Source: a virus
Length of the DNA: 47,954 nucleotides
Strand: one strand, 5' to 3'
IMG/VR virus record: IMGVR_UViG_3300021343_000064
Coordinates: 1-47,954 of that record
Position numbers and translations under genes: made by a program. The notes under the pieces are model-generated. The model was not told the origin of the DNA and did not search any database. It saw only the letters and a program-made list of their open reading frames with translations. The first letter of the stretch is position 1. Every line of letters starts with the position of its first letter. Of this stretch, positions 24,428 through 31,035 are shown one piece after another.

Positions 24428-24655
24428 TTATTCAGCCAGTGAGATATCTATGTAATATTCCTGCCCTAGAGCAAGAGAATCGAGGGAGCCGTTAGTAACA
24501 GAGAGTTCTAATCTGCCTGCCGGAGTAAACTCCCAGAATTTTTTATTCTCCTCGCTACCCTCCATCACAGGGGTTAGGACAGCAGACTTGTAGCTGCTGT
24601 CCTGACCGTCAATGATGGTTTCCACCTCAAACTTACAGCGAATTGTTTTACTCAC
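24428..24655 (-). CDS. Conserved phage protein, 75 aa
   Basis: The product from the GTG start (VSKTIRCKFEVETIID...) ends ...GLEYYID-like, exactly GQEYYIDISLAE, and contains GSEENKKFWEFTPAGRLELSV. This GSEEN(K).F...TP.G.LE..I.....G.EYY.D pattern is a small family widespread in phages of marine and soil bacteria; its function is unknown to me. GGAGAGAG five bases upstream supports the GTG. The start overlaps the lysozyme stop by eight bases. Confidence 0.7.
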   Translation of the reverse strand: MSKTIRCKFEVETIIDGQDSSYKSAVLTPVMEGSEENKKFWEFTPAGRLELSVTNGSLDSLALGQEYYIDISLAE

Positions 24656-25079
24656 TTGGACTCTCTCCTGTTTCAATGATCTGGGCCAGCCGTTTAGCTC
24701 GCCTCCCAACCTGGACAGCCCACCGACTGTCCAGCATTTCAGCCGCCGCCTTGCCGTATTCTCTCTTCGACAGAGCCGCGTGCATTTTCTTAAACGCCCG
24801 GAAGCGACTCGGCCCCAGGTTAAAGCGCATATCAATAAGCGCCGCCTTTCGGTTGGCAGTCAGGCGCTCAAAGTAAGGGAACTTAGCCAGGTCTCGGACG
24901 CACTCGCGTAGATCGTTGCGCAACAGATAGCGGGCCTCCTCGCGGGTAATGCCCTTGCCTTCCAGGTTTCGGCCTATGCCGATAGTTTTGTAACCTGCAG
25001 GGCAGTCGTAAACTTTCAGTTCGCAGCCTTCATGCCCCTCAATCAGTCGACCGGCTCGGGCTATCGCTATTTCAATCAT
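24648..25079 (-). CDS. Endolysin, GH24 lysozyme
   Basis: This 143-residue T4-type lysozyme cleaves the peptidoglycan glycan chain. The active-site segment HEGCELKVYDCPAGYKTIGIG gives E17, C26 and T32 in the E-x8-(D/C)-x5-T spacing, with Cys in place of the usual Asp as in some other phage members. NRKAALIDMRFNLG is the conserved helix of the family. There is no signal peptide or anchor, so export depends on a holin. The gene overlaps both neighbours. Confidence 0.93.
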   Translation of the reverse strand: MIEIAIARAGRLIEGHEGCELKVYDCPAGYKTIGIGRNLEGKGITREEARYLLRNDLRECVRDLAKFPYFERLTANRKAALIDMRFNLGPSRFRAFKKMHAALSKREYGKAAAEMLDSRWAVQVGRRAKRLAQIIETGESPSE

Positions 25080-25342
25080 CCGCCCCCACTCCCCAACCGC
25101 CGCAATTCCTTAATCTCGGCCCTAATTTCCTTTAAATATTCTTTTATCTCGGCCGTGTCGCTGTCCTGGCGCTTAATGATTTGAGCCTGGTTTTGCTCAA
25201 TCAACGCTATACGTTTTTCGACGTTACTGCCCCAGGTGAACATAGCGGCCACCATGCCGATAGTTGTCAGCAGGTGCCCAAGGTTGACGTTTTTATCAAG
25301 GTGCCAGTGATTGGCATACGGCTGCGCTACTGATTGAGTCAT
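25076..25342 (-). CDS. Membrane protein with coiled coil, 88 aa (lysis cassette)
   Basis: From the ATG of MTQSVAQPY, the protein has one membrane segment (LGHLLTTIGMVAAMFTWG) followed by a long charged coiled coil (EKRIALIEQNQAQIIKRQDSDTAEIKEYLKEIRAEIKELRRL). That topology occurs in XhlA-like and other lysis-associated phage proteins. It is the first gene after the late terminator and overlaps the lysozyme start by four bases. It may be a holin partner or antiholin. The longer upstream frame runs through the terminator and is not credible. Confidence 0.65.
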   Translation of the reverse strand: MTQSVAQPYANHWHLDKNVNLGHLLTTIGMVAAMFTWGSNVEKRIALIEQNQAQIIKRQDSDTAEIKEYLKEIRAEIKELRRLGSGGG

Positions 25343-25421
25343 AGGGAAAACCAGAAATAGGGGCCGCCCCACCTGGCACAGAGAGAGGAGAAACCAGGCA
25401 GAGCGGCAAAAACTGTAGGCG

Positions 25422-25448
25422 AAAAAAAACCGGCTCGGGGCCGGTTTT
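25422..25448 (-). terminator. Late-operon leader terminator (tR'-like)
   Basis: A perfect 9-bp AAAACCGGC/GCCGGTTTT stem (25426-25434 with 25440-25448) is followed on the minus strand by a run of eight T residues. It lies between the candidate late promoter and the first lysis gene, so late transcription needs to pass it, as Q-modified polymerase passes tR' in lambda. Confidence 0.8.
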
Positions 25449-25491
25449 GAGTGATGCAAGACTAACAGGTGCAATTTCGCAAGATGGGAAA

Positions 25492-25521
25492 AATGTAACA
25501 AAAAGTGCGCCAAGGTTTCAA
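25492..25521 (-). promoter_or_regulatory. Candidate late promoter (PR'-like)
   Basis: On the minus strand TTGAAA (25521-25516) lies 18 bases from TACATT (25497-25492), which is preceded by TG as in an extended -10. It starts just past the Q-like gene and would give a leader of about 60 bases ending at the hairpin. Position rather than strength makes this call. Confidence 0.5.
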
Positions 25522-25535
25522 CACAAATTGGGAAA

Positions 25536-26177
25536 TTATTTTTTGACCACTAATTGCGCTATCAAAAGCGCCTCGCACTCCTGCTCTATCTCAACCATTT
25601 TGGATCGGAAATGCTCCGCGCATTTCTTCCAATGACGCCGCCAAGTTGTTTCGGGTATGCCCGCCTTGCTAGCCTGGGCCCGCATAGAAAACCGACCCAT
25701 ACCAGACCCGCCGCAAGCGTCACAGTTTTTTACTTGCTTGGTCGCCCGATTAACCGGCACATATCCCGAACTATGACAAGGTTTGCACTTAATCCCCCAG
25801 ATGAAAGGGAACAGCACAGCCAGTGCGCAGCCCTCGGCTAGCTCGCGAACGTTATCAACACAACGCATAGTCTGGTAGAGCTCGATATCGGTTGCCAGGT
25901 CATACAGCAAGGCCATAGCCGCTTCACCATCGTCACAGTACATAGCCCTCAGCAGCATTTCTCCGCGTCTTGGCATATTTGCCATTGCGATAGCGGCAGA
26001 AACATCAAGGGCAGTAATCCCGCCCTTGGTCTTGGTCCTGGAGGCTACGCCCATAACGTCGCGCTTTCGCCCCTCACGGTTAAAGGCCACCTCCTCCATA
26101 GCATTGCCCTGGGGGTTATTTTCGCTCGGCCAGGTGGTGGAGGCTGTAAGTTTGGACATCAACAGGTCAATGCTCAT
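25536..26177 (-). CDS. Q-type late antiterminator candidate, 213 aa
   Basis: The protein has a zinc-binding CKPC...CDAC pair (C131, C134, C152, C155) with a GGSGMGRFS continuation, followed by a helix-turn-helix-like stretch (RAQASKAGIPETTWRRHW). A zinc finger plus basic HTH is the layout of phage antitermination Q proteins. It is the last gene before the late promoter, terminator and lysis cassette, exactly where Q lies in lambda. Q proteins bind near the late promoter and let RNA polymerase read through terminators. The family is inferred from motif and place; overall sequence is not clearly that of lambda Q. Confidence 0.65.
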   Translation of the reverse strand: MSIDLLMSKLTASTTWPSENNPQGNAMEEVAFNREGRKRDVMGVASRTKTKGGITALDVSAAIAMANMPRRGEMLLRAMYCDDGEAAMALLYDLATDIELYQTMRCVDNVRELAEGCALAVLFPFIWGIKCKPCHSSGYVPVNRATKQVKNCDACGGSGMGRFSMRAQASKAGIPETTWRRHWKKCAEHFRSKMVEIEQECEALLIAQLVVKK

Positions 26178-26953
26178 TTGGCCACCTCCTGTGCTCGGCG
26201 GTAATGCAAGACGCCTCCGATTGTTATCCCCTCTGCCGCGCCCTTATCAACCACACAATCAATAACCGCTCGCGCCAAACTAGGCTCAGCACTGTACCGA
26301 TCCACAATGGATTTATACCAGTCTCTAAGTCGCATCCAGTCGTTGGTTAGAATTTCTGCAGCTCCGGCAATGCTTAGGGTCAGTGGCTGCTTAGGCGCGT
26401 CATTTTTCACAACATCACCCTCCTTGAGGTCGCCAATCCGGCCATGCACCACCATATCGCCAGGAGTTAACTCTACCGGAATTGTCCGCCCATCAGGCAA
26501 GGGAACAGCTGCTTCCGGTCCGCTATCACCATTCCACGGGGGAACCGACGCTACTCCGCCCGCCCGCTCCTCTGTTAAGCGGTCAAGCTCCACAAAATCC
26601 TCAATGGCCACACCCACCCTGTGAGCGTCCGGGCCGTCTGCTATTGGCATTTTTACAAACTTTGACTGCTCCCGCGCCTCACACTCCCCCCGCAAAGCCG
26701 CGTAAGCCGCCCCGTCTTCGTAGTCGTCCATATTGAACCCGCCCGCCTTGCTCCTGGCGATCTTTAGCAGCTCCATGAATAACCAGCCGTCGCCCTCGGT
26801 CAGCGCGTTATCAGTTGCCGCGTTGAACATGGCGACCGTCCGGGCCATGCTACGCTCGCCGTTCTCACAATCTCTTGAAGCTGCTCGATCTGCAATGTGT
26901 CCTGCCGCTTTTGTTAAAATTTCGTTAGCCTTCACGCTTCTGTCCCCAATCAA
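26174..26953 (-). CDS. DUF6378-like protein with a tape-measure-type motif
   Basis: Residues about 10-95 (AAGHIADRA...ARTVAMFNAATDN...FMELLKIARSKAG...DDYEDGAAYAAL) resemble the phage DUF6378 family, in which ILxxAxxx...FxxMxxLKxAR is typical. Residues 143-170 contain GDSGPEAAVPLPDGRTIPV, nearly the same motif as the C-terminus of the tape measure protein in this genome. The remaining C-terminal part is unassigned. It overlaps the Q-like gene by four bases and the small membrane gene by 29. The role is unknown. Confidence 0.6.
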   Translation of the reverse strand: MIGDRSVKANEILTKAAGHIADRAASRDCENGERSMARTVAMFNAATDNALTEGDGWLFMELLKIARSKAGGFNMDDYEDGAAYAALRGECEAREQSKFVKMPIADGPDAHRVGVAIEDFVELDRLTEERAGGVASVPPWNGDSGPEAAVPLPDGRTIPVELTPGDMVVHGRIGDLKEGDVVKNDAPKQPLTLSIAGAAEILTNDWMRLRDWYKSIVDRYSAEPSLARAVIDCVVDKGAAEGITIGGVLHYRRAQEVAK

Positions 26954-27074
26954 TCGTTAACACCCAAATCACAACCAAAATCCATAGCCCGTCAACGTCA
27001 GAACCGTTAAATTCCAGCCACCCGGTCACGCCAACCAGGGCAGCAAAAGCAATACCCTCTGCCAAGCCCATCAC
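26925..27074 (-). CDS. Small membrane protein, 49 aa
   Basis: A GAGGAGG site seven bases before a GTG, with an ATG as the next codon, supports this frame. The product has two hydrophobic segments (AEGIAFAALVGVTGWLEF and GLWILVVIWVLTIDW) separated by a short polar turn. It overlaps both neighbours by a few bases. Small two-span proteins are common in phage early operons; the role is unknown. Confidence 0.6.
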   Translation of the reverse strand: MMGLAEGIAFAALVGVTGWLEFNGSDVDGLWILVVIWVLTIDWGQKREG

Positions 27075-27244
27075 TGTCCCACCTCCTCAACTTCCATAGT
27101 CAAAACAAATTTATCAAACTGACCCGCCACCTGCCGCGCTAGCTCTTGGCGTACATGCTCCTCGCAGCACCCTGGGAGCTTCACTCGGTGAGCGGTTGTC
27201 CCCTTTGGCGATGTCAGCACCACCGCACACTCGTAAATCTTCAC
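27071..27244 (-). CDS. Hypothetical protein, 57 aa
   Basis: The GTG start overlaps the stop of the endonuclease gene (GTGA) and the stop overlaps the start of the next small gene (TGATG), so the three are coupled. The product (VKIYECAVVLTSPKGTTAHRVKLPGCCEEHVRQELARQVAGQF...) has a strand-rich start, a CC pair and a helical acidic end. No family is recognised. Confidence 0.6.
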   Translation of the reverse strand: MKIYECAVVLTSPKGTTAHRVKLPGCCEEHVRQELARQVAGQFDKFVLTMEVEEVGQ

Positions 27245-27576
27245 TCAGTTGCCTCCAGTCCCATCAAGTAATCAATAATCAATTCCGTCGTTTTAATCGC
27301 CTTGCCGCTCCGCACCAGCGAGCTAGTGCAGCGGTAAACCGTAAAGCCCAGCAAGGTAGCCTCGGCGTCGCGCTGACAGTCCCTAGTGCGTCCGGCCTCT
27401 CGGTTGTGTCGCCCGCCCATATGGCCCCCGCCGTCGATCTCGACAATTAGGCCGATATCAGGCCAGCAAAAATCGGCCTTAAATTCCCGCTCGGGGTGAA
27501 ACTTAAATTGTGTGACCGGTTCAGGCAGTCGGGCCGCCTTCACCTGCTGTAAAAATTGGGTTTCTAGCTCGCTCAT
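27241..27576 (-). CDS. Vsr/DUF559-like endonuclease, 111 aa
   Basis: The sequence FKADFCWPDIGLIVEIDGGGH...RD..RDAEATLLGFTVYRCTS carries a PD-(D/E)XK core: D in KADF, E in VEIDG, and the GFTVYR strand are typical of DUF559 and very-short-patch-repair-type nucleases. Such genes are frequent next to phage replication genes, where they may process branched or nicked DNA. It follows the repeat block downstream of the primase-helicase gene. Confidence 0.8.
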   Translation of the reverse strand: MSELETQFLQQVKAARLPEPVTQFKFHPEREFKADFCWPDIGLIVEIDGGGHMGGRHNREAGRTRDCQRDAEATLLGFTVYRCTSSLVRSGKAIKTTELIIDYLMGLEATE

Positions 27577-27620
27577 TTTTTCTAACTTTCCCTCTAGCCT
27601 CTCTTTCCCTTTTCCCCGTT

Positions 27621-27650
27621 TTCCCCCTCCCCTAAAGGGGGGAGGGGGAA
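27621..27650. repeat. 12-bp inverted repeat, C/G-strand-biased
   Basis: TTCCCCCTCCCC and GGGGAGGGGGAA form a perfect 12-bp inverted repeat with a six-base loop. One strand is almost pure pyrimidine from about 27577 to 27632. No T run follows on either strand, so it does not look like a terminator. Confidence 0.6.
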
Positions 27651-27714
27651 ACAGGGAATTCCGGGACTTTCCCTAAACTCCCCAAACAGGGAAAACAGGG
27701 AATTCCGGGACTTT
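27651..27714. repeat. Two 20-bp direct repeats; origin candidate
   Basis: ACAGGGAATTCCGGGACTTT occurs perfectly at 27651-27670 and 27695-27714, a 44-base period, with further GGGAA/TTCCC variants on both sides. With the adjoining inverted repeat this fills the 157-base gap between the primase-helicase and the endonuclease. Iterated sites next to a replication protein gene are typical of phage origins, but a translational or transcriptional role is also possible. Confidence 0.55.
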
Positions 27715-27733
27715 TTGATTTTTCCCTTTAGAA

Positions 27734-29812
27734 TCAAGTGGTTACCAGCACACTAAGCACCCGACTATTGATCTCTTCCAGCCACCCACGGGAAATTGCT
27801 TCTTTTTTGTACTCGGACACTTTTTTGGCTGAAATTCCAGCAATTACGACCCTTTTTCGCAGCTCCTGATACTCAATTAATATCTGTTCGGTGTCCGGTT
27901 TGTTGCTCAAAATCTCCCTTCTCATTTCGCGAATGATCCGCAAAATAGTGCGTTGATTAATACCCAGGTTTGCCTCTTCCTCGCGTCGCCTTTCAGTTGC
28001 GCTTATCAAGTTGTCAGCCATTTTTGCAGCTGCGTCTGGGTCTTTGTCGGGCAGCGGAACCGCGCTGCGGATATCCTGCATTTGCCCTTTGTGATTTCGG
28101 GCCTGCCCCAGGTGGTACTCTTCCAGGTTAAAGGTGATCGGTTTTGGTTCCGGCGCCCCTTTGAGCTTGAGAGTGTTTAGACGAATGGGTGCCGTTTCGT
28201 CTTTCCTGGTAATCTCCATCTTGGTGTAGGCCTCGCCCTGGATAAGCGTGTTGCCCCGCGCACCCTTTTCCTTGTCCTTGCCGCTGTGGTGAATAACCAG
28301 AATGTGGGCGCCGGTTGCCTTGCCCAGCTTGATAAGGTTGTGAGCAAACGGACGCATAAACTTGTCGTCGTTTTCGGAGCCCTCGCCAAAGTTGGTAGAA
28401 AGGGTGTCGATAACTATCAGGGTAACCGCACCCCTCGCCTCCTCGACCTCCTGCACCATGCTGACAACCTCATTCATTATCAGCGGGTTTTTCACGTCGA
28501 TACCCAGGGCCGTGTAAAACAGGTTGGGCTTAACGCCTTCCATGTCGTAATGCTTAAGCCAGGCCTGCAGGCGGTTGGGTAAGTCCTCCTGGCCCTCACC
28601 GGCGATATAGAGCACTGTGCCGGCCTTTACTTCCCGGCCATGCCAGTCCTTGCCCGTTGCCACTGACATAGCCATATCTTGCACAACAAACGACTTGCCA
28701 GAGCCGTCCCGCCCCCATAGCAGACTCAATGTCCCCGCAACCAGGTAATCCTCAACAACAAAGTCCAAAGGCGTGGGCTCGCGGTGTTCGGCTGCGTCGA
28801 TCCATTCAATTAGCCGTGGCGGTTTCGTTGGCTCCTTGGTCTCCTCCGCGTCCTCTTCCGTTTGCTCGCCCCGCTTTTGATAATTGGCCAGCAAACCCAG
28901 CGCCGGGTTATGTGTTGCCAGCGGGTCCGTTTGCTTGGGCTTGTTTCGCGGTGTTGTGGCGCCTGCAGTGCCAGCGCTCTGCATGGTGCGCAGGGCCTCT
29001 TGCTCGCCAAGGCCGCAGGACAGCGCCGCACTCAACAGCGCATTAAAGGCCTCCTGCTCGCCAATTTCACCGCCTGCCACGAGCTGGGCAATGCTGAAAG
29101 CTGCCGCGTTGAGCGTATGGTTGCGCTGGCCCTCTGGCGCCGTCGCCACCTTTGCGCACTCATCCTCTAACGCCTTTTGTGCATAGGCGTTATTCCCACC
29201 GGTAAAGCTCGGGACCGGCTGCGCTGGTTTGGGTGCAGGCTCCGGTTTAGGTTTCGGCTTTAACGCCTCCAATATCCAGGCAGGGGCCGGGGCTGGCTCC
29301 ATATCGAATAGAGAAACATCCTCAAATTCATAATGACCGCCGTCTGGGTGGACGGAGCCGGCCGCCACCACATAACCACCAGTACCCCGAACGTCGATAC
29401 CCTTGGCGATTTTGCTGGCGCTGTTGCGTATGTCCTCACCCTCGGGCATAGCAAAGTAAACATGCAGGCCCTTGCCGGTTTTCACTGCCGGTGTTTTTGG
29501 CAGCTCGCCGCCATTCTGAGCCAGTAGCTCCCACCAGGTCGGCGGGTGGTCAACGTCGACAACAAAAAAACCGTTAGCCTTGCCGGTTGGTATGCCAATA
29601 TTGAAATGGGTTTCGCCCCACAGCGTTGAAATAACAGATTCTTCGTTGCTTGCGCTATAGAGTCCGTTACTGGTTACCGGCGCCTTGCCGCCCACCTGGA
29701 GCGGGAACACCTTTACACCCTGCCGGGCATACTCCAGCGCCAGAGCCTTTGTGCTGCTGTACTTCTTGGCGTCAAAGGGACCGCCAAACAATTGCACCAG
29801 GTTTCCGCTCAC
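27734..29812 (-). CDS. Bifunctional primase-polymerase/RepA-like helicase
   Basis: Residues about 20-180 form a primase-polymerase (PrimPol) domain: VVDVD (D86, D88) holds the metal ligands and GLHVYF (H117) the nucleotide-binding His. After a proline-rich linker and a helical middle, residues 350-580 form a RecA-like AAA ATPase with Walker A GRDGSGKS (367-374), a Walker B in LIVIDT and VIHHSGKD. The C-terminus looks like a winged-helix (NQRTILRIIREMRREI...SAKKVSEYKKEAISRGWL). It should prime and unwind at the phage origin. It overlaps the MazG-like gene by four bases. Confidence 0.92.
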   Translation of the reverse strand: MSGNLVQLFGGPFDAKKYSSTKALALEYARQGVKVFPLQVGGKAPVTSNGLYSASNEESVISTLWGETHFNIGIPTGKANGFFVVDVDHPPTWWELLAQNGGELPKTPAVKTGKGLHVYFAMPEGEDIRNSASKIAKGIDVRGTGGYVVAAGSVHPDGGHYEFEDVSLFDMEPAPAPAWILEALKPKPKPEPAPKPAQPVPSFTGGNNAYAQKALEDECAKVATAPEGQRNHTLNAAAFSIAQLVAGGEIGEQEAFNALLSAALSCGLGEQEALRTMQSAGTAGATTPRNKPKQTDPLATHNPALGLLANYQKRGEQTEEDAEETKEPTKPPRLIEWIDAAEHREPTPLDFVVEDYLVAGTLSLLWGRDGSGKSFVVQDMAMSVATGKDWHGREVKAGTVLYIAGEGQEDLPNRLQAWLKHYDMEGVKPNLFYTALGIDVKNPLIMNEVVSMVQEVEEARGAVTLIVIDTLSTNFGEGSENDDKFMRPFAHNLIKLGKATGAHILVIHHSGKDKEKGARGNTLIQGEAYTKMEITRKDETAPIRLNTLKLKGAPEPKPITFNLEEYHLGQARNHKGQMQDIRSAVPLPDKDPDAAAKMADNLISATERRREEEANLGINQRTILRIIREMRREILSNKPDTEQILIEYQELRKRVVIAGISAKKVSEYKKEAISRGWLEEINSRVLSVLVTT

Positions 29813-30057
29813 TCGGCAGCCTCCTGGCGCTGAATGAAATTCAACTGAATAAGTTCGACCTCAAGGCTTGCGATAGCCTCAACAACATCGTCCATTTCAT
29901 CCCGAACGTGCGTGAGGTTTGTAACCCGAGGGCGGTCAGGGTGATAGTTAAACCAACCAAAGCGGTCCGCTTTGCATATGGCCTGTATCAGTTCGCTGCA
30001 CTCCTCAATGACCTTGCGCTGGCGGGTGTAGAGCTCTATAAATTTGGGGTCGATCAC
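29809..30057 (-). CDS. MazG-like/all-alpha NTP pyrophosphohydrolase-type protein
   Basis: From the GTG start the 82-residue product holds EECSELIQAI and VRDEMDDVVEAIASLEVEL, the EExxE...ExxD pattern of all-alpha NTP pyrophosphatases. The GTG overlaps the upstream TGA and follows TTGGAGG, so it is preferred to an upstream ATG inside the YopX gene. Such enzymes hydrolyse (d)NTPs or (p)ppGpp-like nucleotides; in phages they may adjust nucleotide pools. Confidence 0.7.
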   Translation of the reverse strand: MIDPKFIELYTRQRKVIEECSELIQAICKADRFGWFNYHPDRPRVTNLTHVRDEMDDVVEAIASLEVELIQLNFIQRQEAAE

Positions 30058-30476
30058 TGGCCGCCCTCCAATAGTTCGGGGTTTTCGTAAATGTTGCCGA
30101 TTACCTCGTACTCGTTGCACGCCTCCATAGCCCAGCCTACAGCGGTGTAGTCGTAATCTTGACCAACAACATCAACGGCAAAGGCGCCATCGGTAAACCT
30201 AACCTGGGTAACGTAGGTCTCGTCTTCCTCTTCCTCGTGACAGCCCTTTAAGACATCCCCTTCATAAACCTCTAAACCGTTTTTATCCTTGACGCCGGTA
30301 TATTGCCGCTTGGCTACCAGCTTGGGGACAAACCAGTCACCATCAGCACATTGCACAAAAATCATATGCAAGTTTTTACCGGGAATGCTTAGAATCTCTT
30401 CTAGCGCCGACTGCCGGCGGTGAATTTCGCCAGTGCGCTGGCATCGATACACAAAGTCGAATTTAATTTCTCGCAT
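30054..30476 (-). CDS. YopX family protein, 140 aa
   Basis: The sequence MREIKFDFVYRCQRTGEI...QYTGVKDKNGLEVYEGDVLKG...YEVIGNIYENPELL is that of the YopX family, common in phage early regions and of unknown function. The family's QYTG..D.NG..IYEGDI core and C-terminal V.GNIYENPEL are both intact. The ATG overlaps the upstream TGA (TGATG). Confidence 0.9.
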   Translation of the reverse strand: MREIKFDFVYRCQRTGEIHRRQSALEEILSIPGKNLHMIFVQCADGDWFVPKLVAKRQYTGVKDKNGLEVYEGDVLKGCHEEEEDETYVTQVRFTDGAFAVDVVGQDYDYTAVGWAMEACNEYEVIGNIYENPELLEGGQ

Positions 30477-30691
30477 CACCGCTGCCCCTTCCGCTCCAGC
30501 ATCGACGCACAATCCGCACAGGTCTCAATACCTGGCAGGGCCTTGCGCCGCTCGGGGTGAATCTCCAGCCCGCACTCCTCGCACAACAGTGCGCTCACAC
30601 CCTCATAAACAACCCGATTGGCCAGGGCTGCTTTAATGGTCTCTTCCTCGCGTGCGCTTGCCTCGTCACTCGGGTCTGCGTATTTAGGCAT
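30476..30691 (-). CDS. DksA/TraR-type zinc finger protein, 71 aa
   Basis: The C-terminal half CEECGLEIHPERRKALPGIETCADC is a four-cysteine zinc finger of the DksA/TraR family (C..C-x17-C..C). The N-terminal part is a single helix, shorter than the DksA coiled coil, as in TraR. TraR binds the secondary channel of RNA polymerase and alters promoter choice without ppGpp; the phage protein may do likewise early in infection. Confidence 0.88.
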   Translation of the reverse strand: MPKYADPSDEASAREEETIKAALANRVVYEGVSALLCEECGLEIHPERRKALPGIETCADCASMLERKGQR

Positions 30692-30890
30692 TGGCGTTAT
30701 CTCCTCTTAAGTCTGCATAAATGCCGTTGAAGTCGATCTGCCCCCGGCTGTGCTCAACAATGTGTGCTGCCGTGCGAGGCTCTGGCACACGCTCCCCACG
30801 GCGCCAGCTTGTAACGGTACGTGGCTTAACTCCCCACATTTGAGAGCACTTTTGGTCGCCGTAGCGTGTTATTAATTCAATTAGTGTCAT
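30684..30890 (-). CDS. cro: Cro-like repressor, 68 aa
   Basis: The small protein begins with a helix-turn-helix (ELITRYGDQKCSQMWGVKPRTVTSWRRGERVPEPRTAAHI). It is divergent from the CI-like gene and separated by about 145 bases containing two operator sites, the lambda cro arrangement. It heads the leftward early operon, and its start is within 60 bases of the candidate promoter. By analogy it would turn down cI and later early transcription. Confidence 0.8.
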   Translation of the reverse strand: MTLIELITRYGDQKCSQMWGVKPRTVTSWRRGERVPEPRTAAHIVEHSRGQIDFNGIYADLRGDNANA

Positions 30891-30935
30891 TTTTAAGCAA
30901 AATACCCCTGCAAAATGTTACTTTTTGGCCAAAGA

Positions 30936-30952
30936 CTGCACAATCTGTGTAT
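30936..30952. promoter_or_regulatory. Operator site O2 (CAC-N5-GTG)
   Basis: CTGCAC-AATCT-GTGTAT matches the same half-sites as the site 41 bases away. It overlaps the -10 of the cro promoter, so a bound repressor would block cro. Confidence 0.65.
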
Positions 30953-30976
30953 ATATGGGCCGTTTCGTTTGATCAA
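30948..30976 (-). promoter_or_regulatory. Candidate cro promoter
   Basis: On the minus strand TTGATC (30976-30971) lies 17 bases from TATACA (30953-30948). Its -35 shares the TTTGATCAAA palindrome with the -35 of the opposing cI promoter. Confidence 0.55.
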
Positions 30977-30996
30977 ATACACTTTGCGTGTATAAT
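30969..30996 (+). promoter_or_regulatory. Candidate cI promoter
   Basis: TTGATC (30969-30974) is 16 bases from a consensus TATAAT (30991-30996). The start codon of cI lies 40 bases beyond, with GAGAGGAA as ribosome site. Operator O1 covers its spacer and touches the -10, so cI may repress itself. Confidence 0.65.
30977..30993. promoter_or_regulatory. Operator site O1 (CAC-N5-GTG)
   Basis: ATACAC-TTTGC-GTGTAT is a perfect inverted repeat with six-base arms, the best of four such sites. It lies between the divergent promoters and overlaps the cI -10. Confidence 0.75.
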
Positions 30997-31035
30997 TATT
31001 TAACCCTTAATTAAGTCCCCACTGAGAGGAACTGC

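Noticed and set aside
25076-25513. 145-codon version of the lysis membrane protein
   Set aside because: The upstream part runs through the strong terminator hairpin and lacks a ribosome site; the ATG at 25342 leaves the conserved topology.
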